Shown one piece after another: positions 1 to 8,127 of a stretch of 64,000 nucleotides of DNA. The DNA comes from an uncultured Clostridia bacterium (lineage in GTDB: Bacteria > Bacillota > Clostridia > Oscillospirales > Ruminococcaceae), in NCBI GenBank assembly GCA_947166945.1, contig CAMVGH010000002.1:1-64000 (forward strand), written 5' to 3'. Each line of letters begins with the position of its first letter. Position 1 is the stretch's first letter. Both the position numbers and the translations under genes were made by a program. The notes under the pieces are model-generated. The model did no database searches and was not told the origin of the DNA. It saw only the letters and a program-made list of their open reading frames with translations.

Positions 1-1688
1 AGCATGGAATTGCCGCCGAGACGGTTGGCACCGTGATACTGACAGGCGCACTCGCCCGCCGCGAACAGCCCGTCGATATTTGTTTCGTGCAGGCGGTTCA
101 CATAGATCCCGCCCATGAAGTAATGTATTCCCGGCTCCACCGGTACCGGTGTTTCTGCCGGATCGACAGAAAGATAGTGCTTTATCTCGCTTTGCAGGTC
201 GGAAAGTCTTCCATTCCAGATATCGTCCGGTATCCCGGTCATATCCAGGAATATCTCTCCGCCGTCCCTCATCTCGAAGAACATCTCACGCGATACCACA
301 TCACGCGGCATCAGATTTCCGAGCACCGGGTATTTCTCCTCCATGAAGTACCGCTTTTCGCCGTTTTTCAGCGAATACAGCCGCCCGCCCTCACCGCGTG
401 CCGCCTCGCTTATCAGGCAGCGCTTGCCCGGTATGCCTATGGTGGTGGGGTGGTACTGTATCATCTCAAGATTTGCAAACAAAAGCCCCTGCCCGAACAT
501 GACCGCCGCGGCAGTGCCGGTATTGGCGGTAGTGCCGGTGGTCATTGAAGGGAAAAATCCGTTCAGTCCGCCGCAGGCAAGTATCACCGGTCCGGCAAGA
601 TCGTTCATTTTGCCGGAATAATTATCCTTTATCCGCGCTCCGGTACATTCACCGTCTTTTATAAGCAGCCTTATGAGCTTATGGTGCGGCATACGCTCCA
701 CAAGCCCGTCGGCTTCGTATCTTCTTACTGCGTCGATAAGCGCGGTCATTATCATTTTTCCCGTACTGCTTTTCGCAAAGGCGGTACGCTTCTTTTTCTG
801 ACCGCCGAAACTGCGCAGCGTGAGGCTCCCGTCGTCATTCCGGTTGAACGGTACCCCAAGTTCCGCAAGCTTTCTTACCACTTCCGGAGCATTTGCGGTA
901 AGTCCTTCCACCGCATAGGGGTCTGCAAGCATTACGCCGCCTTTCATCGTTTCCTCGTAATGAAGTCCGACGGTATCGGCTTCACCCATGGTATCAAGCG
1001 CGGCATTTATCCCGCCCTCGGCAAGGACCGACTGCGCACGCTCGGAATTCTGAACCGAAATGAGCCGGCAGCGGATACCCTTTTCCGCAAGTGTAAGTGC
1101 GGCGGACAATCCCGCGAGCCCTGCTCCGATTATATTGATCCTGTCCGCCATCCAACCCGCATAATACACCACGAAAGCTATTCCCGCAGCGAACATCAGC
1201 ACCGACATTATAAGAATCATGTCTGTTATGATCTCCTTGCCGCTTTTTGCGCCCATTGCGATCATAACGGGACGGATATTGGTTACAATGTGTATCAGAA
1301 GTGTCAGAACCAGCAGTATCGACATTATCAGCTGCGGTGTATCGAACAGGTTCAGTCTGAATCCGTCCGCACCGCTGTGACCCATGAAAACGAAAACGTG
1401 TGACACAATGAACAGCATCAGCGCAAATCCGCTTATCCGCCTTATCCAGAACAGCTTGTTCTCTCCGAGATAGCCGGTCCCGGACTTTTTCATTGCTATA
1501 AGCGTGTCTATGGTGAGCTTTGCCCCTATCACCGCGTGAACTGATACCGCCGCCAGCATTATGAGCGAAAGGACGCCCATAAAAGTGCCGCCTTCGGAAA
1601 AACCGGAAAGTATAAATATCCCCATTACAACGTGCAGAAGGAACAGCGCAAATATAGCCATGCTGAGGACAGCATTGAATTTTCTCAT
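1..1688 (-). CDS. Membrane-anchored fumarate reductase/succinate dehydrogenase-type flavoprotein (5' part; C-terminus beyond window)
   Basis: One uninterrupted frame begins at the ATG at 1688 (AAAGGAGGAGAGAA upstream, ATGA overlap with the preceding gene) and leaves the window at base 1. Residues 1-179 hold five predicted membrane helices with four histidines (LLHVVMG, SVHAVIG, VSHVFVF, LIHIVTN), like a di-haem cytochrome b anchor. From about residue 180 a flavoprotein follows: GAGLAGLSAAL dinucleotide fold, QYHPTTIG, RGEGG, HYFMGGIYVN and GANRLGGNSM, the substrate and active-site motifs of FrdA/SdhA. The histidine that carries covalent FAD in E. coli FrdA is Gln here (AQSVLAEGG). No ribosome site precedes the internal Met at 1151, so the fusion looks real. 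No iron-sulfur subunit is visible. It is the last visible gene of the iron operon; an electron-transfer role is inferred. Confidence 0.8.
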   Translation of the reverse strand, partial: MRKFNAVLSMAIFALFLLHVVMGIFILSGFSEGGTFMGVLSLIMLAAVSVHAVIGAKLTIDTLIAMKKSGTGYLGENKLFWIRRISGFALMLFIVSHVFVFMGHSGADGFRLNLFDTPQLIMSILLVLTLLIHIVTNIRPVMIAMGAKSGKEIITDMILIMSVLMFAAGIAFVVYYAGWMADRINIIGAGLAGLSAALTLAEKGIRCRLISVQNSERAQSVLAEGGINAALDTMGEADTVGLHYEETMKGGVMLADPYAVEGLTANAPEVVRKLAELGVPFNRNDDGSLTLRSFGGQKKKRTAFAKSSTGKMIMTALIDAVRRYEADGLVERMPHHKLIRLLIKDGECTGARIKDNYSGKMNDLAGPVILACGGLNGFFPSMTTGTTANTGTAAAVMFGQGLLFANLEMIQYHPTTIGIPGKRCLISEAARGEGGRLYSLKNGEKRYFMEEKYPVLGNLMPRDVVSREMFFEMRDGGEIFLDMTGIPDDIWNGRLSDLQSEIKHYLSVDPAETPVPVEPGIHYFMGGIYVNRLHETNIDGLFAAGECACQYHGANRLGGNSM

Positions 1689-2194
1689 TTCTCTCCTCCT
1701 TTTCCGGTCATGTGTATGATCTCCACATCATCACGCTCTGTTATGCCGGAAATGCCGTAGCTTCCGGCAGCTTCGTCCGACATCAGGATCATATCGAAAC
1801 GACCGTACTCTGCTTTTGACAGCACTGCCACAGCATTCCCGACCGTAACTTTCATCTGATTTTCAGGGAGCCGTGACATAAAGCTCTGCGCCATTGTGAG
1901 GGCGCTGCTGTCACCCGCTAATGTGACACAGCTTATGTCATCGAAGATTATCGTAAAATCTCCGCCGGAAAAGTATTCACGCCATGCCTCCATATCACTC
2001 TCGCTTTTATGGCGTTCACGGTTTATAAGCACGGTATAATTACCGGAAGGCTGATCTATTATCACCGAGGCGCCCGAAACAGCGTCGGCACCTCCGGTCA
2101 TTCTCCTGAACCCGTCGGTGAAAAGGAACGGAACACCGAGCAGCAATATCACACCTGCCGCACATACAACGATATGACGGAGCAAAGTCCGCAT
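1685..2194 (-). CDS. Small membrane-anchored protein with an FMN-attachment-like motif
   Basis: This 169-residue protein has one N-terminal hydrophobic segment (about residues 8-26) and a soluble remainder of no family I recognise. Just after the anchor stands DAVSGAS (37-43), nearly identical to the DAVSGAT motif of the FMN-binding lipoprotein encoded directly upstream; in that family the last residue is the Thr/Ser to which ApbE attaches FMN. Its start overlaps the upstream stop (TGATG) and its stop overlaps the flavoprotein start (ATGA), so the three are translationally coupled. A carrier or adaptor between lipoprotein and flavoprotein is an inference. It could also be a degenerate FMN_bind relative that no longer binds flavin. 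Confidence 0.6.
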   Translation of the reverse strand: MRTLLRHIVVCAAGVILLLGVPFLFTDGFRRMTGGADAVSGASVIIDQPSGNYTVLINRERHKSESDMEAWREYFSGGDFTIIFDDISCVTLAGDSSALTMAQSFMSRLPENQMKVTVGNAVAVLSKAEYGRFDMILMSDEAAGSYGISGITERDDVEIIHMTGKGGEK

Positions 2195-2643
2195 CAGTTT
2201 TTCTTTTCCGCCTTGCCGAGAGCTTCGGCAGCAGCTTCGGTGAACTGCTGATAATTGATAGTGGCACCGCTCACCGCGTCAACGAGGTTCAGATCGCCCG
2301 CCGCAACAAGGTCGGAAGCGTACTTATCGCAGGCCGCGACAGCCTTCTGTGCCTTATTGTAGAAATCCTTGTTGGCGATGCTCCCCTGTTTCTTGCCGTA
2401 TTCCTCGCCTTTCTGCGTACCGTCCAGTTCGTATGTCCTGAACTCACAGTCGGAGATGACACCGCCGCTTATGGTGATCTTCACGATACCGTATCCGTTG
2501 CCCTCTTCCGAGCCGTCGTCATTGATGTATTCGGCGCTTTTGGCTTCGTAGGTGCCGTCGTTGTAGGACACCGTGCCGCCGCAGCCCGAAAGCATCATGA
2601 GTGCGGACAGCGCTGCCGCTGCCGCAGTGATCTTTTTTATCAT
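2194..2643 (-). CDS. FMN-binding domain lipoprotein (predicted ApbE substrate)
   Basis: The 149-residue product starts with a lipoprotein signal ending in LSGC (Cys21), so it should be anchored outside the cell. The rest matches the FMN_bind family (as in RnfG/NqrC): VKITISGGVISDCEF, then DAVSGAT (122-128), whose Thr is the expected site of covalent FMN attachment by ApbE. No apbE gene lies in the window. I chose the ATG at 2643, preceded by GGAAGGAA; the frame is open upstream but only the later start gives a clean signal peptide. It lies between the ABC ATPase and the anchored flavoprotein, which suggests it passes electrons outside the membrane, possibly to reduce ferric iron. Confidence 0.82.
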   Translation of the reverse strand: MIKKITAAAAALSALMMLSGCGGTVSYNDGTYEAKSAEYINDDGSEEGNGYGIVKITISGGVISDCEFRTYELDGTQKGEEYGKKQGSIANKDFYNKAQKAVAACDKYASDLVAAGDLNLVDAVSGATINYQQFTEAAAEALGKAEKKN

Positions 2644-2696
2644 ATCGTATTCCTTCCGACATGTATGGTGTGATACTTTTATTATATCACAACACA

Positions 2697-3392
2697 TCAA
2701 TTCTTGTCAAATCTTATTTCTCCCGTGAAATTCTCGTTCACCGTTTCTTTCACGAGCTTTCCGTTTCGCAGATAGACTGTTCTCTGCGCCACTTCCGCGA
2801 CTTCGGGGTCATGGGTCACGACTATCAGCGTGGTCCCCTCGTTATGCAGCTTATGGAAGAGATCTACGACTATCTTCTCATTCGCGTCGTCGAGGTTTCC
2901 GGTAGGTTCGTCCGCGAGGATTATCTCAGGATAATTTATCAGCGCACGGGCTACGCACACTCTCTGCTGCTCACCGCCGGAAAGCTGGCTGGGCAGATGC
3001 TTTGCCCTGTCCGCAAGTCCTACCCTGTCGAGCGCTTCTATAGCCTCTTTTTCGTCCGGAACGCTGTGATAGTATTGCGCGAGCATTACATTCTCCGCCG
3101 CGGTGAGGTAGGTCACAAGGTGGAACTGCTGAAATATCAGTCCTATTTTGTCACGCCTTATCGCGGTAAGGTTTTTCGCATTCTCCCTTGAGATATCGAC
3201 ACCGTCCAGCAGCACTTCTCCCTTTGTCGGTTTATCCATGCAGCCGATTATGTTCATCATCGTGCTTTTTCCGGAGCCGGAGGGACCCATTATGGAAAGC
3301 CACTCGCCCTTTTCGACTTTCAGATTAACATCGTCGAGGGCGTGCAGATCACCATATATCTTATATATATTTTTCAGTTCAAGTAAGCTCAT
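2697..3392 (-). CDS. ABC transporter ATPase, LolD/MacB type
   Basis: The 231-residue nucleotide-binding protein has Walker A GPSGSGKST (36-44), Q-loop, signature LSGGEQQR, Walker B IILADEPTG and the switch His in VVTHD. The LolD/MacB subfamily partners with FtsX-like permeases rather than classical importers, and two such permeases lie immediately upstream. I place the start at 3392, where GGAG stands 9 nt before ATGAGC; an ATG six codons earlier has no ribosome site. The same gene trio (two FtsX permeases plus ATPase) accompanies P19 and FTR1 in Campylobacter jejuni (Cj1661-Cj1663). It probably powers a conformational step in iron handling; its exact substrate is unknown. Confidence 0.9.
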   Translation of the reverse strand: MSLLELKNIYKIYGDLHALDDVNLKVEKGEWLSIMGPSGSGKSTMMNIIGCMDKPTKGEVLLDGVDISRENAKNLTAIRRDKIGLIFQQFHLVTYLTAAENVMLAQYYHSVPDEKEAIEALDRVGLADRAKHLPSQLSGGEQQRVCVARALINYPEIILADEPTGNLDDANEKIVVDLFHKLHNEGTTLIVVTHDPEVAEVAQRTVYLRNGKLVKETVNENFTGEIRFDKN

Positions 3393-3479
3393 ATTAATTT
3401 TCTCCGTCATTTATCAGTAATATCTTTCTATGATCGCGAAGCATTGAACAAGTCTTTGGAATGCCGTTCTCAGGCGTTA

Positions 3480-4634
3480 TCACTCGCCCTTGAGCACCAG
3501 AGCCGGATCGATCTGTGTTGCGCTGCGTATCGGAAGCAGGCAGGACACTCCGGTGACTGCTACCGAGACGAGTATCGTTATCGGCACAAGTACCGGCATG
3601 AACGAGATAGAGCTTCCGAATACATTGACGCTCACCTGCTGCGCAAACACGAATCCGAGCAGTGAACCTATTATTCCGCCTATCGCTCCGAGGAGCATTC
3701 CCTCGCCCATGAATTCCTTGATAATACCGCCGTTCGACGCTCCTATCGCCTTTCGGAGACCTATCTCCCTGCGGCGTTCGGCTACTACCGCGGTCATCGT
3801 TGTGGCAACGCATATCATGGTAAGCGCCAGTACCACCACAGTCACCAGCAGCACCAGAGCCTGAAGCTTTGTAAGCACTGTAGTTTCCGATTCCGTGACG
3901 CGCTTGACAAGGCTCGCATTCACATCCGGCACCCCGGCGCTTATGGTCTCCGCGTAGCTCCTGAGCTTGTCGCCGCTTGCCGAGACGCTCATCTCCGCAA
4001 GATCGGCTTTTCCGGATATCCCGGTGAGGGTCTCAAGGTCGCTCATCGCGAGATAGGCATAGTCCTCTTCCGGACCGCCTGTTTTCAGCACACCGGCTAT
4101 CGTGAGATCGATCGTACTGTCGAGTACCGTCTCGTCTTTTGTCCTGCCGTCAAATTCGGGAGTGTAGCTTACAGTCACTTCCTCACCCACTCCGAGGCGG
4201 AACTGCTCCGCAAGGCTCGCGCCGAGCAGAAGCTGTCCCGGTACTGAGGGAACGGAACCTTCCACCGACCAGTAAGGACTGGTGAGAAGCACCTGTGACA
4301 TATCCGTGCCTGCCGCCATTACCGGCAGTTCACGTATTCTCACCGACTCATAGCGGTAGGGAGTCACTCCCACGATATCGCCGCTGTCGATATATGATCT
4401 GCTGTTTGTTATGTCCTCGTCGGTAAGGCTTCCGTCCTTGGGCGTTATTATCATATTCGCGCCGTAATTTCTGAACTGCGCCCCCATCTGTCTCGGCACA
4501 TCATAATATATTGTGACAAGACCCGACAGGATCGCGGCGCCTATCGCTATGGAAAGCAGCGCTACCAGCATTCTCGAACGCCGCCTTATCAAAGAGGCGG
4601 TTATCATACGGAAATACATCTGTCTTTTTTTCAT
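3480..4634 (-). CDS. FtsX/MacB-type ABC permease (second of two)
   Basis: The 384-residue membrane protein has an N-terminal helix (about 20-42), a large extracytoplasmic MacB_PCD-like domain (about 45-240) and three C-terminal helices of the FtsX domain containing RRREIGLRKAIGAS, the coupling region typical of this family. The start ATG follows AGAGGAGAAACGGT. It follows the first permease by 19 nt and precedes the ATPase, and the two permeases are clearly paralogous (GANMIITPKDGSL here, GANITVVPKENSVL in the partner). They probably form a heterodimer. Such permeases generally do mechanical work on extracytoplasmic partners, here presumably the iron-binding or redox proteins of the operon. 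Confidence 0.85.
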   Translation of the reverse strand: MKKRQMYFRMITASLIRRRSRMLVALLSIAIGAAILSGLVTIYYDVPRQMGAQFRNYGANMIITPKDGSLTDEDITNSRSYIDSGDIVGVTPYRYESVRIRELPVMAAGTDMSQVLLTSPYWSVEGSVPSVPGQLLLGASLAEQFRLGVGEEVTVSYTPEFDGRTKDETVLDSTIDLTIAGVLKTGGPEEDYAYLAMSDLETLTGISGKADLAEMSVSASGDKLRSYAETISAGVPDVNASLVKRVTESETTVLTKLQALVLLVTVVVLALTMICVATTMTAVVAERRREIGLRKAIGASNGGIIKEFMGEGMLLGAIGGIIGSLLGFVFAQQVSVNVFGSSISFMPVLVPITILVSVAVTGVSCLLPIRSATQIDPALVLKGE

Positions 4635-4653
4635 ACCGTTTCTCCTCTTTGTA

Positions 4654-5943
4654 TTATTTTCCGTGCAGAACTTCCGCCGGGTGCAGCCTGAGCAGCATTC
4701 TTATCGCGGGTATGCAGCCCGCCAGTGTTACGATAAGCACCAGCACCGCGACTATAGGGATAACTACCGGCCGCATCTCAATTGCCGAGCCGAATACCGT
4801 ATGCCCTATTATCTGAGCAAATCCCCAGCCGGCAAAAAAGCCTGCCGTACCGCCGATCACCGCGGTAATGACTATCTCTGTAAGCACAAGCCCCGACACC
4901 GAGGAATTCTGTGCGCCTATCGCCTTCATCAGACCCATTTCAGCGCTGCGCTCCATAACGCTTGCGGTAACAAGATTGCAGATACCGAGCGCCGAACCCA
5001 CAAGGCTGAGTATGGTTATCAGCGTCATAAGAAGTTCTGTCTTTTCGAGTATCGCACCCTCGGATTCCGCTACCTGCCGCACGGGAGACGCGACCGAATC
5101 GGTGATGACTTCCTGTATCTGGTAGCATATAGAACTTGCGTACGCTGTACAGTACCATGTCTCATACTGAGCAATGGTCAGCGATTTCGGATCCTTCGCT
5201 GCCTGTACCGCAAGTTCGTTTTCCGGTGTGGTCAGTGCGCTCACCTCTATGCTGTCGATCTTTCCGTCAAGCCCGTCAAGAGCCTGAGCCGTATCGAGCG
5301 GCATGAATATGCGGTCGTCCTCATCTCCGCCCGCGTCGAATATACCTACAACGGTAACGGTGATATCCGACTGAGAGCCGGTCAGATGGACCGTGTCACC
5401 GGACTTTATCCCGAGCTTTTCAGCGAGATTTTTTCCCGCCATCGCGACGGTACGGCTGTCGGAGGACTGCTCATCGAGCCACTTTCCGTCAGTCACCGTC
5501 CACCAGTTTCTCATGCTTGTGACACCTGCATCGAGCTGTTCGCCGGTGGGGAGTTCCATGTGGTGGTTGAACCACGTACCGACCGCTGTCACACCGGTGC
5601 CGTCATCAAGCTCAGCTCTTGCGTTTACGAACGGCGCGTAGTCGATTATATTGAAAGCCCAGAAGATAGTTTTTATCTTTCCCAGCTCATCTTCGCGCAG
5701 ATATGCCCCCGACGAGCTGCCGTCCTCTACTTCATACAAAGAATTCAGTACCGAGTTCTCCTTCGGTACGACTGTTATGTTCGCACCGTATGTCTTCAGC
5801 TCCTGGTTCACCTTGTCACCCACATCAAGCATAACGCTGAGCATTGCTGTGGCAAGGGACGCGCCGAGAGCTATTGTGAACGCTATCATCAGCATTTTCT
5901 TCCACTGTCTGAAAAGCGTTCCGAATATCATTCTGAAAAACAC
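4654..5943 (-). CDS. FtsX/MacB-type ABC permease (first of two)
   Basis: The 429-residue protein has the same plan as its downstream neighbour: N-terminal helix, extracytoplasmic domain of about 250 residues, and three C-terminal helices with the coupling motif ERSAEMGLMKAIGAQ. The start is GTG at 5943, supported by GGAGGTG five bases upstream; no ATG lies nearby. It begins 15 nt after the DUF2318 gene. Position and family match the first FtsX permease of the C. jejuni P19 iron locus. The extracytoplasmic domain is larger than in the second permease, so the pair is asymmetric. Confidence 0.85.
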   Translation of the reverse strand: MFFRMIFGTLFRQWKKMLMIAFTIALGASLATAMLSVMLDVGDKVNQELKTYGANITVVPKENSVLNSLYEVEDGSSSGAYLREDELGKIKTIFWAFNIIDYAPFVNARAELDDGTGVTAVGTWFNHHMELPTGEQLDAGVTSMRNWWTVTDGKWLDEQSSDSRTVAMAGKNLAEKLGIKSGDTVHLTGSQSDITVTVVGIFDAGGDEDDRIFMPLDTAQALDGLDGKIDSIEVSALTTPENELAVQAAKDPKSLTIAQYETWYCTAYASSICYQIQEVITDSVASPVRQVAESEGAILEKTELLMTLITILSLVGSALGICNLVTASVMERSAEMGLMKAIGAQNSSVSGLVLTEIVITAVIGGTAGFFAGWGFAQIIGHTVFGSAIEMRPVVIPIVAVLVLIVTLAGCIPAIRMLLRLHPAEVLHGK

Positions 5944-5958
5944 TTCCGCACCTCCGGA

Positions 5959-7206
5959 TCACTTGAATTCGCTCTCATGTTCGAGCAGCGTCGAGATCGG
6001 AACTATTATCTGTCCGTTGTCTATCTTATAATCGATGACTATTGGGTTGCAGCCGCCCTTGAAGCCTATGGTGTTTATGTTCATCACCACATCACAGAGC
6101 TTGCAGACGACCTGTCCGTCTTTTTCATAATAGCCCGTCTCACCGCAGATGTCGCAGGCGTCAAGACCGATGCCATACTGGGAAGAATTGGGCTTCCTGA
6201 TGACAATGAAACGTATTTCCTTGCCTTCGTCGGTATTATAGGCAAAACGATGCAGATGACCGTCCTCGACCATCTCGAAAGACACATATACCGCGTTGTC
6301 ATGTATAGGAGCATGTTCGACCGGCGAAAGCTCAACGCCCTTGTTGACATAAGCCTTGACCGCTGTGATGCAGACCGTGGAGACTACAAGACAGGAAACC
6401 GCGGCACCTGCCCAGCGGCGTATTACCTTCCATTTTTTCTTTATTTTTCGTTTCTGAGCGGGGTTATCATAGGGCTCGTTCACTTTAAGGCTTCGTATAA
6501 GCAGTATCGCGGGAACTATGAGCGCTATGACCATTGCCGCATAGATAAACAGATCCGCATAATTGGTGGAGAATTTAACGATATTGAAAAGAACCGGTGT
6601 GGATCTGACAAAACGCTTGGTTATCATCACATTGATAATGACCGTTATCTGCCGCAAAACATTGACCGAAAGAGCAAGCGTCATTATCACAAATGCCTGT
6701 GTCTTTGAAAGCCTTACCGCGCCTCTGTCCACGGCTATTCCGGTAAGCAGTACCAGCAGTCCGCCGAGAACCGAGCCGATGAGCTTGAACAGCATATTTG
6801 TCGAGAACATCATGCTTTCGTTCAGCCAAATCGTGTATGGATATGCGAGAAAGTTCGGCAGAGCATACAGCAGCATTGCCGCGATCATTACCGAAAGCGC
6901 TGTAAGCGATACTGCCGCCCCCACTCTCGGGAGCTTCCTGCGGAGTGCGGCAAAAACAAAGAATATCACCAGCATTCCGAGCGCGGCAGTGAATATCACA
7001 AAGTTGCACATCGCTGTATCTACGATCTTGGTGGCATTTTTCAGATATGCCATTATCCCGGCGCTGACAATGCCTGTGCCGAACGCCGCATATACCCATA
7101 TCCTGCTTGCGCGGGAATATGCAAGTTTTATGTATGCGAGTATGAGAGCGATATTAATTGATGCAGTTATCAGCATCTCTATGGTCGAGATCAGATACTT
7201 GAGCAA
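5959..7206 (-). CDS. DUF2318 multi-pass membrane protein with cysteine motifs
   Basis: About 415 residues with roughly seven or eight hydrophobic helices, then an extracytoplasmic C-terminal DUF2318 domain carrying C351-x2-C354, C368-x2-C371 and C386 (CDICGETGYY, VCKLCDVV, FKGGCNPI). Five conserved cysteines suggest a metal or redox centre. I start at the TTG at 7206, seven bases after a perfect AAAGGAGGG; an earlier in-frame TTG would put that ribosome site inside the gene. The family is a regular partner of FTR1 and P19 (Cj1660 in Campylobacter). It could pass electrons or metal between P19 and the permeases; the biochemistry is unknown. Confidence 0.85.
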   Translation of the reverse strand: MLKYLISTIEMLITASINIALILAYIKLAYSRASRIWVYAAFGTGIVSAGIMAYLKNATKIVDTAMCNFVIFTAALGMLVIFFVFAALRRKLPRVGAAVSLTALSVMIAAMLLYALPNFLAYPYTIWLNESMMFSTNMLFKLIGSVLGGLLVLLTGIAVDRGAVRLSKTQAFVIMTLALSVNVLRQITVIINVMITKRFVRSTPVLFNIVKFSTNYADLFIYAAMVIALIVPAILLIRSLKVNEPYDNPAQKRKIKKKWKVIRRWAGAAVSCLVVSTVCITAVKAYVNKGVELSPVEHAPIHDNAVYVSFEMVEDGHLHRFAYNTDEGKEIRFIVIRKPNSSQYGIGLDACDICGETGYYEKDGQVVCKLCDVVMNINTIGFKGGCNPIVIDYKIDNGQIIVPISTLLEHESEFK

Positions 7207-7294
7207 TCCGATACCCTCCTTTATTTGGTCCAATCAGACAAAATTCCAATGAAAAAAGCTGTTTATTTGTTGAAAAAGACATTTCCTTTATAAA

Positions 7295-7332
7295 GCGCGA
7301 AAGCGCCGTGAAGTATCCCATAAGCGGGATAC
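7295..7332 (-). other. Two intercistronic hairpins between P19-like and DUF2318 genes
   Basis: The 162-nt gap holds GCGC-GAAA-GCGC (7295-7306, a GNRA-capped stem) and GTATCCC-N6-GGGATAC (7313-7332). Neither is followed by a T-run, so they are not intrinsic terminators. They could be processing or stabilising elements that set unequal expression within the operon. Confidence 0.4.
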
Positions 7333-7368
7333 GACACAGACGCATTTCACATTATCTCTTTAGGAGAA

Positions 7369-8043
7369 TTACCATTCCTGAGGAACATAGTCCCACGAAC
7401 CGGAAACTGTGAGGACACCGCCGTGGAATGCTTCGTCAAAGGACTTTGCACCGGGGCCTGTCTCCTCGTCGGTGTGGAGCAGATAGTTGTTATCAGCAGG
7501 GCTGTGGATAGTGATAGTGAGCTGATATGTGTCCGCGTCGGGAAGCTTTACGTTCGCGCCGTAATGCGGACCGTCGTCAGCGCTCATTACCATGAATGTA
7601 CCCTCGGCAGCTGTGGAACCGTTGGAACCTACAATAGAGTAGTCAACTGTAAGATACGGGATCCAGTCGCCGACGCCGTAGCCGAAGTTGTTCGCAAGAG
7701 CGGATATATCTGCCTCAAGGTGGATATTGTAGTCCTCAACGCTGTTTCCGTCTGTCATGGGAACAGGCTGGAAATAAACTGCGGACACATTCATGAATTC
7801 GACCTCAACGTCCTGAATGCTGTCGATCGGATACTCTGTGAATCCTGCATCACCTACGCCAGGAGCTGCTGCCTGAGCGTCTGTCTTTACTACTGCGTCA
7901 GCTGCTTCCGCAGATGCTGTGGTAGTTGTCTGTGCAGCGGTTGTAGTTGTTCCTGCCGCATTGCTGTTGCCGCTGCATCCTGCGAATGCCATTGCCGCAC
8001 CGAGAACTGCAGCGATAAGCGCTGTCTTCTTTGTTGCTTTCAT
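7369..8043 (-). CDS. P19/Tp34-family iron-binding lipoprotein
   Basis: The 224-residue protein has a lipoprotein signal (AFAGC, Cys23), a Thr/Ala-rich linker (about 24-65) and a P19/Tp34-type domain from about residue 66. The spacing of metal ligands known for C. jejuni P19 (His, then Met 46 residues on, His 7 further, His 37 further) is almost exactly kept as H108, M153, H160 and H197. P19 binds metal outside the membrane and supports iron uptake with FTR1. The gene lies directly after FTR1, as in Campylobacter. Anchoring by lipid fits a Gram-positive cell. Function confidence is high; metal choice (Fe or Cu) cannot be read from sequence. Confidence 0.88.
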   Translation of the reverse strand: MKATKKTALIAAVLGAAMAFAGCSGNSNAAGTTTTAAQTTTTASAEAADAVVKTDAQAAAPGVGDAGFTEYPIDSIQDVEVEFMNVSAVYFQPVPMTDGNSVEDYNIHLEADISALANNFGYGVGDWIPYLTVDYSIVGSNGSTAAEGTFMVMSADDGPHYGANVKLPDADTYQLTITIHSPADNNYLLHTDEETGPGAKSFDEAFHGGVLTVSGSWDYVPQEW

Positions 8044-8127
8044 TGAATTTTACCTCCGTATGATCTGTTTGCGGCTTGTGCCGCTCTTTGTATTTCAATG
8101 CAGTATTGCTGCTATATTGAAAACGTG

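Noticed and set aside
2644..2700. Longer start for the FMN-binding lipoprotein at 2700
   Set aside because: It would add 19 residues before the signal peptide and lacks a ribosome site; ATG 2643 has GGAAGGAA and yields a standard lipobox.
4513..6708. A 731-codon plus-strand frame opposite the FtsX permease genes
   Set aside because: Antisense to two well-supported permeases and the DUF2318 gene; Arg/His/Tyr/Cys-rich without domains or a ribosome site.
7313..7332. Terminator between the P19-like and DUF2318 genes
   Set aside because: The stem is only 7 bp and no T-run follows on the transcribed strand.
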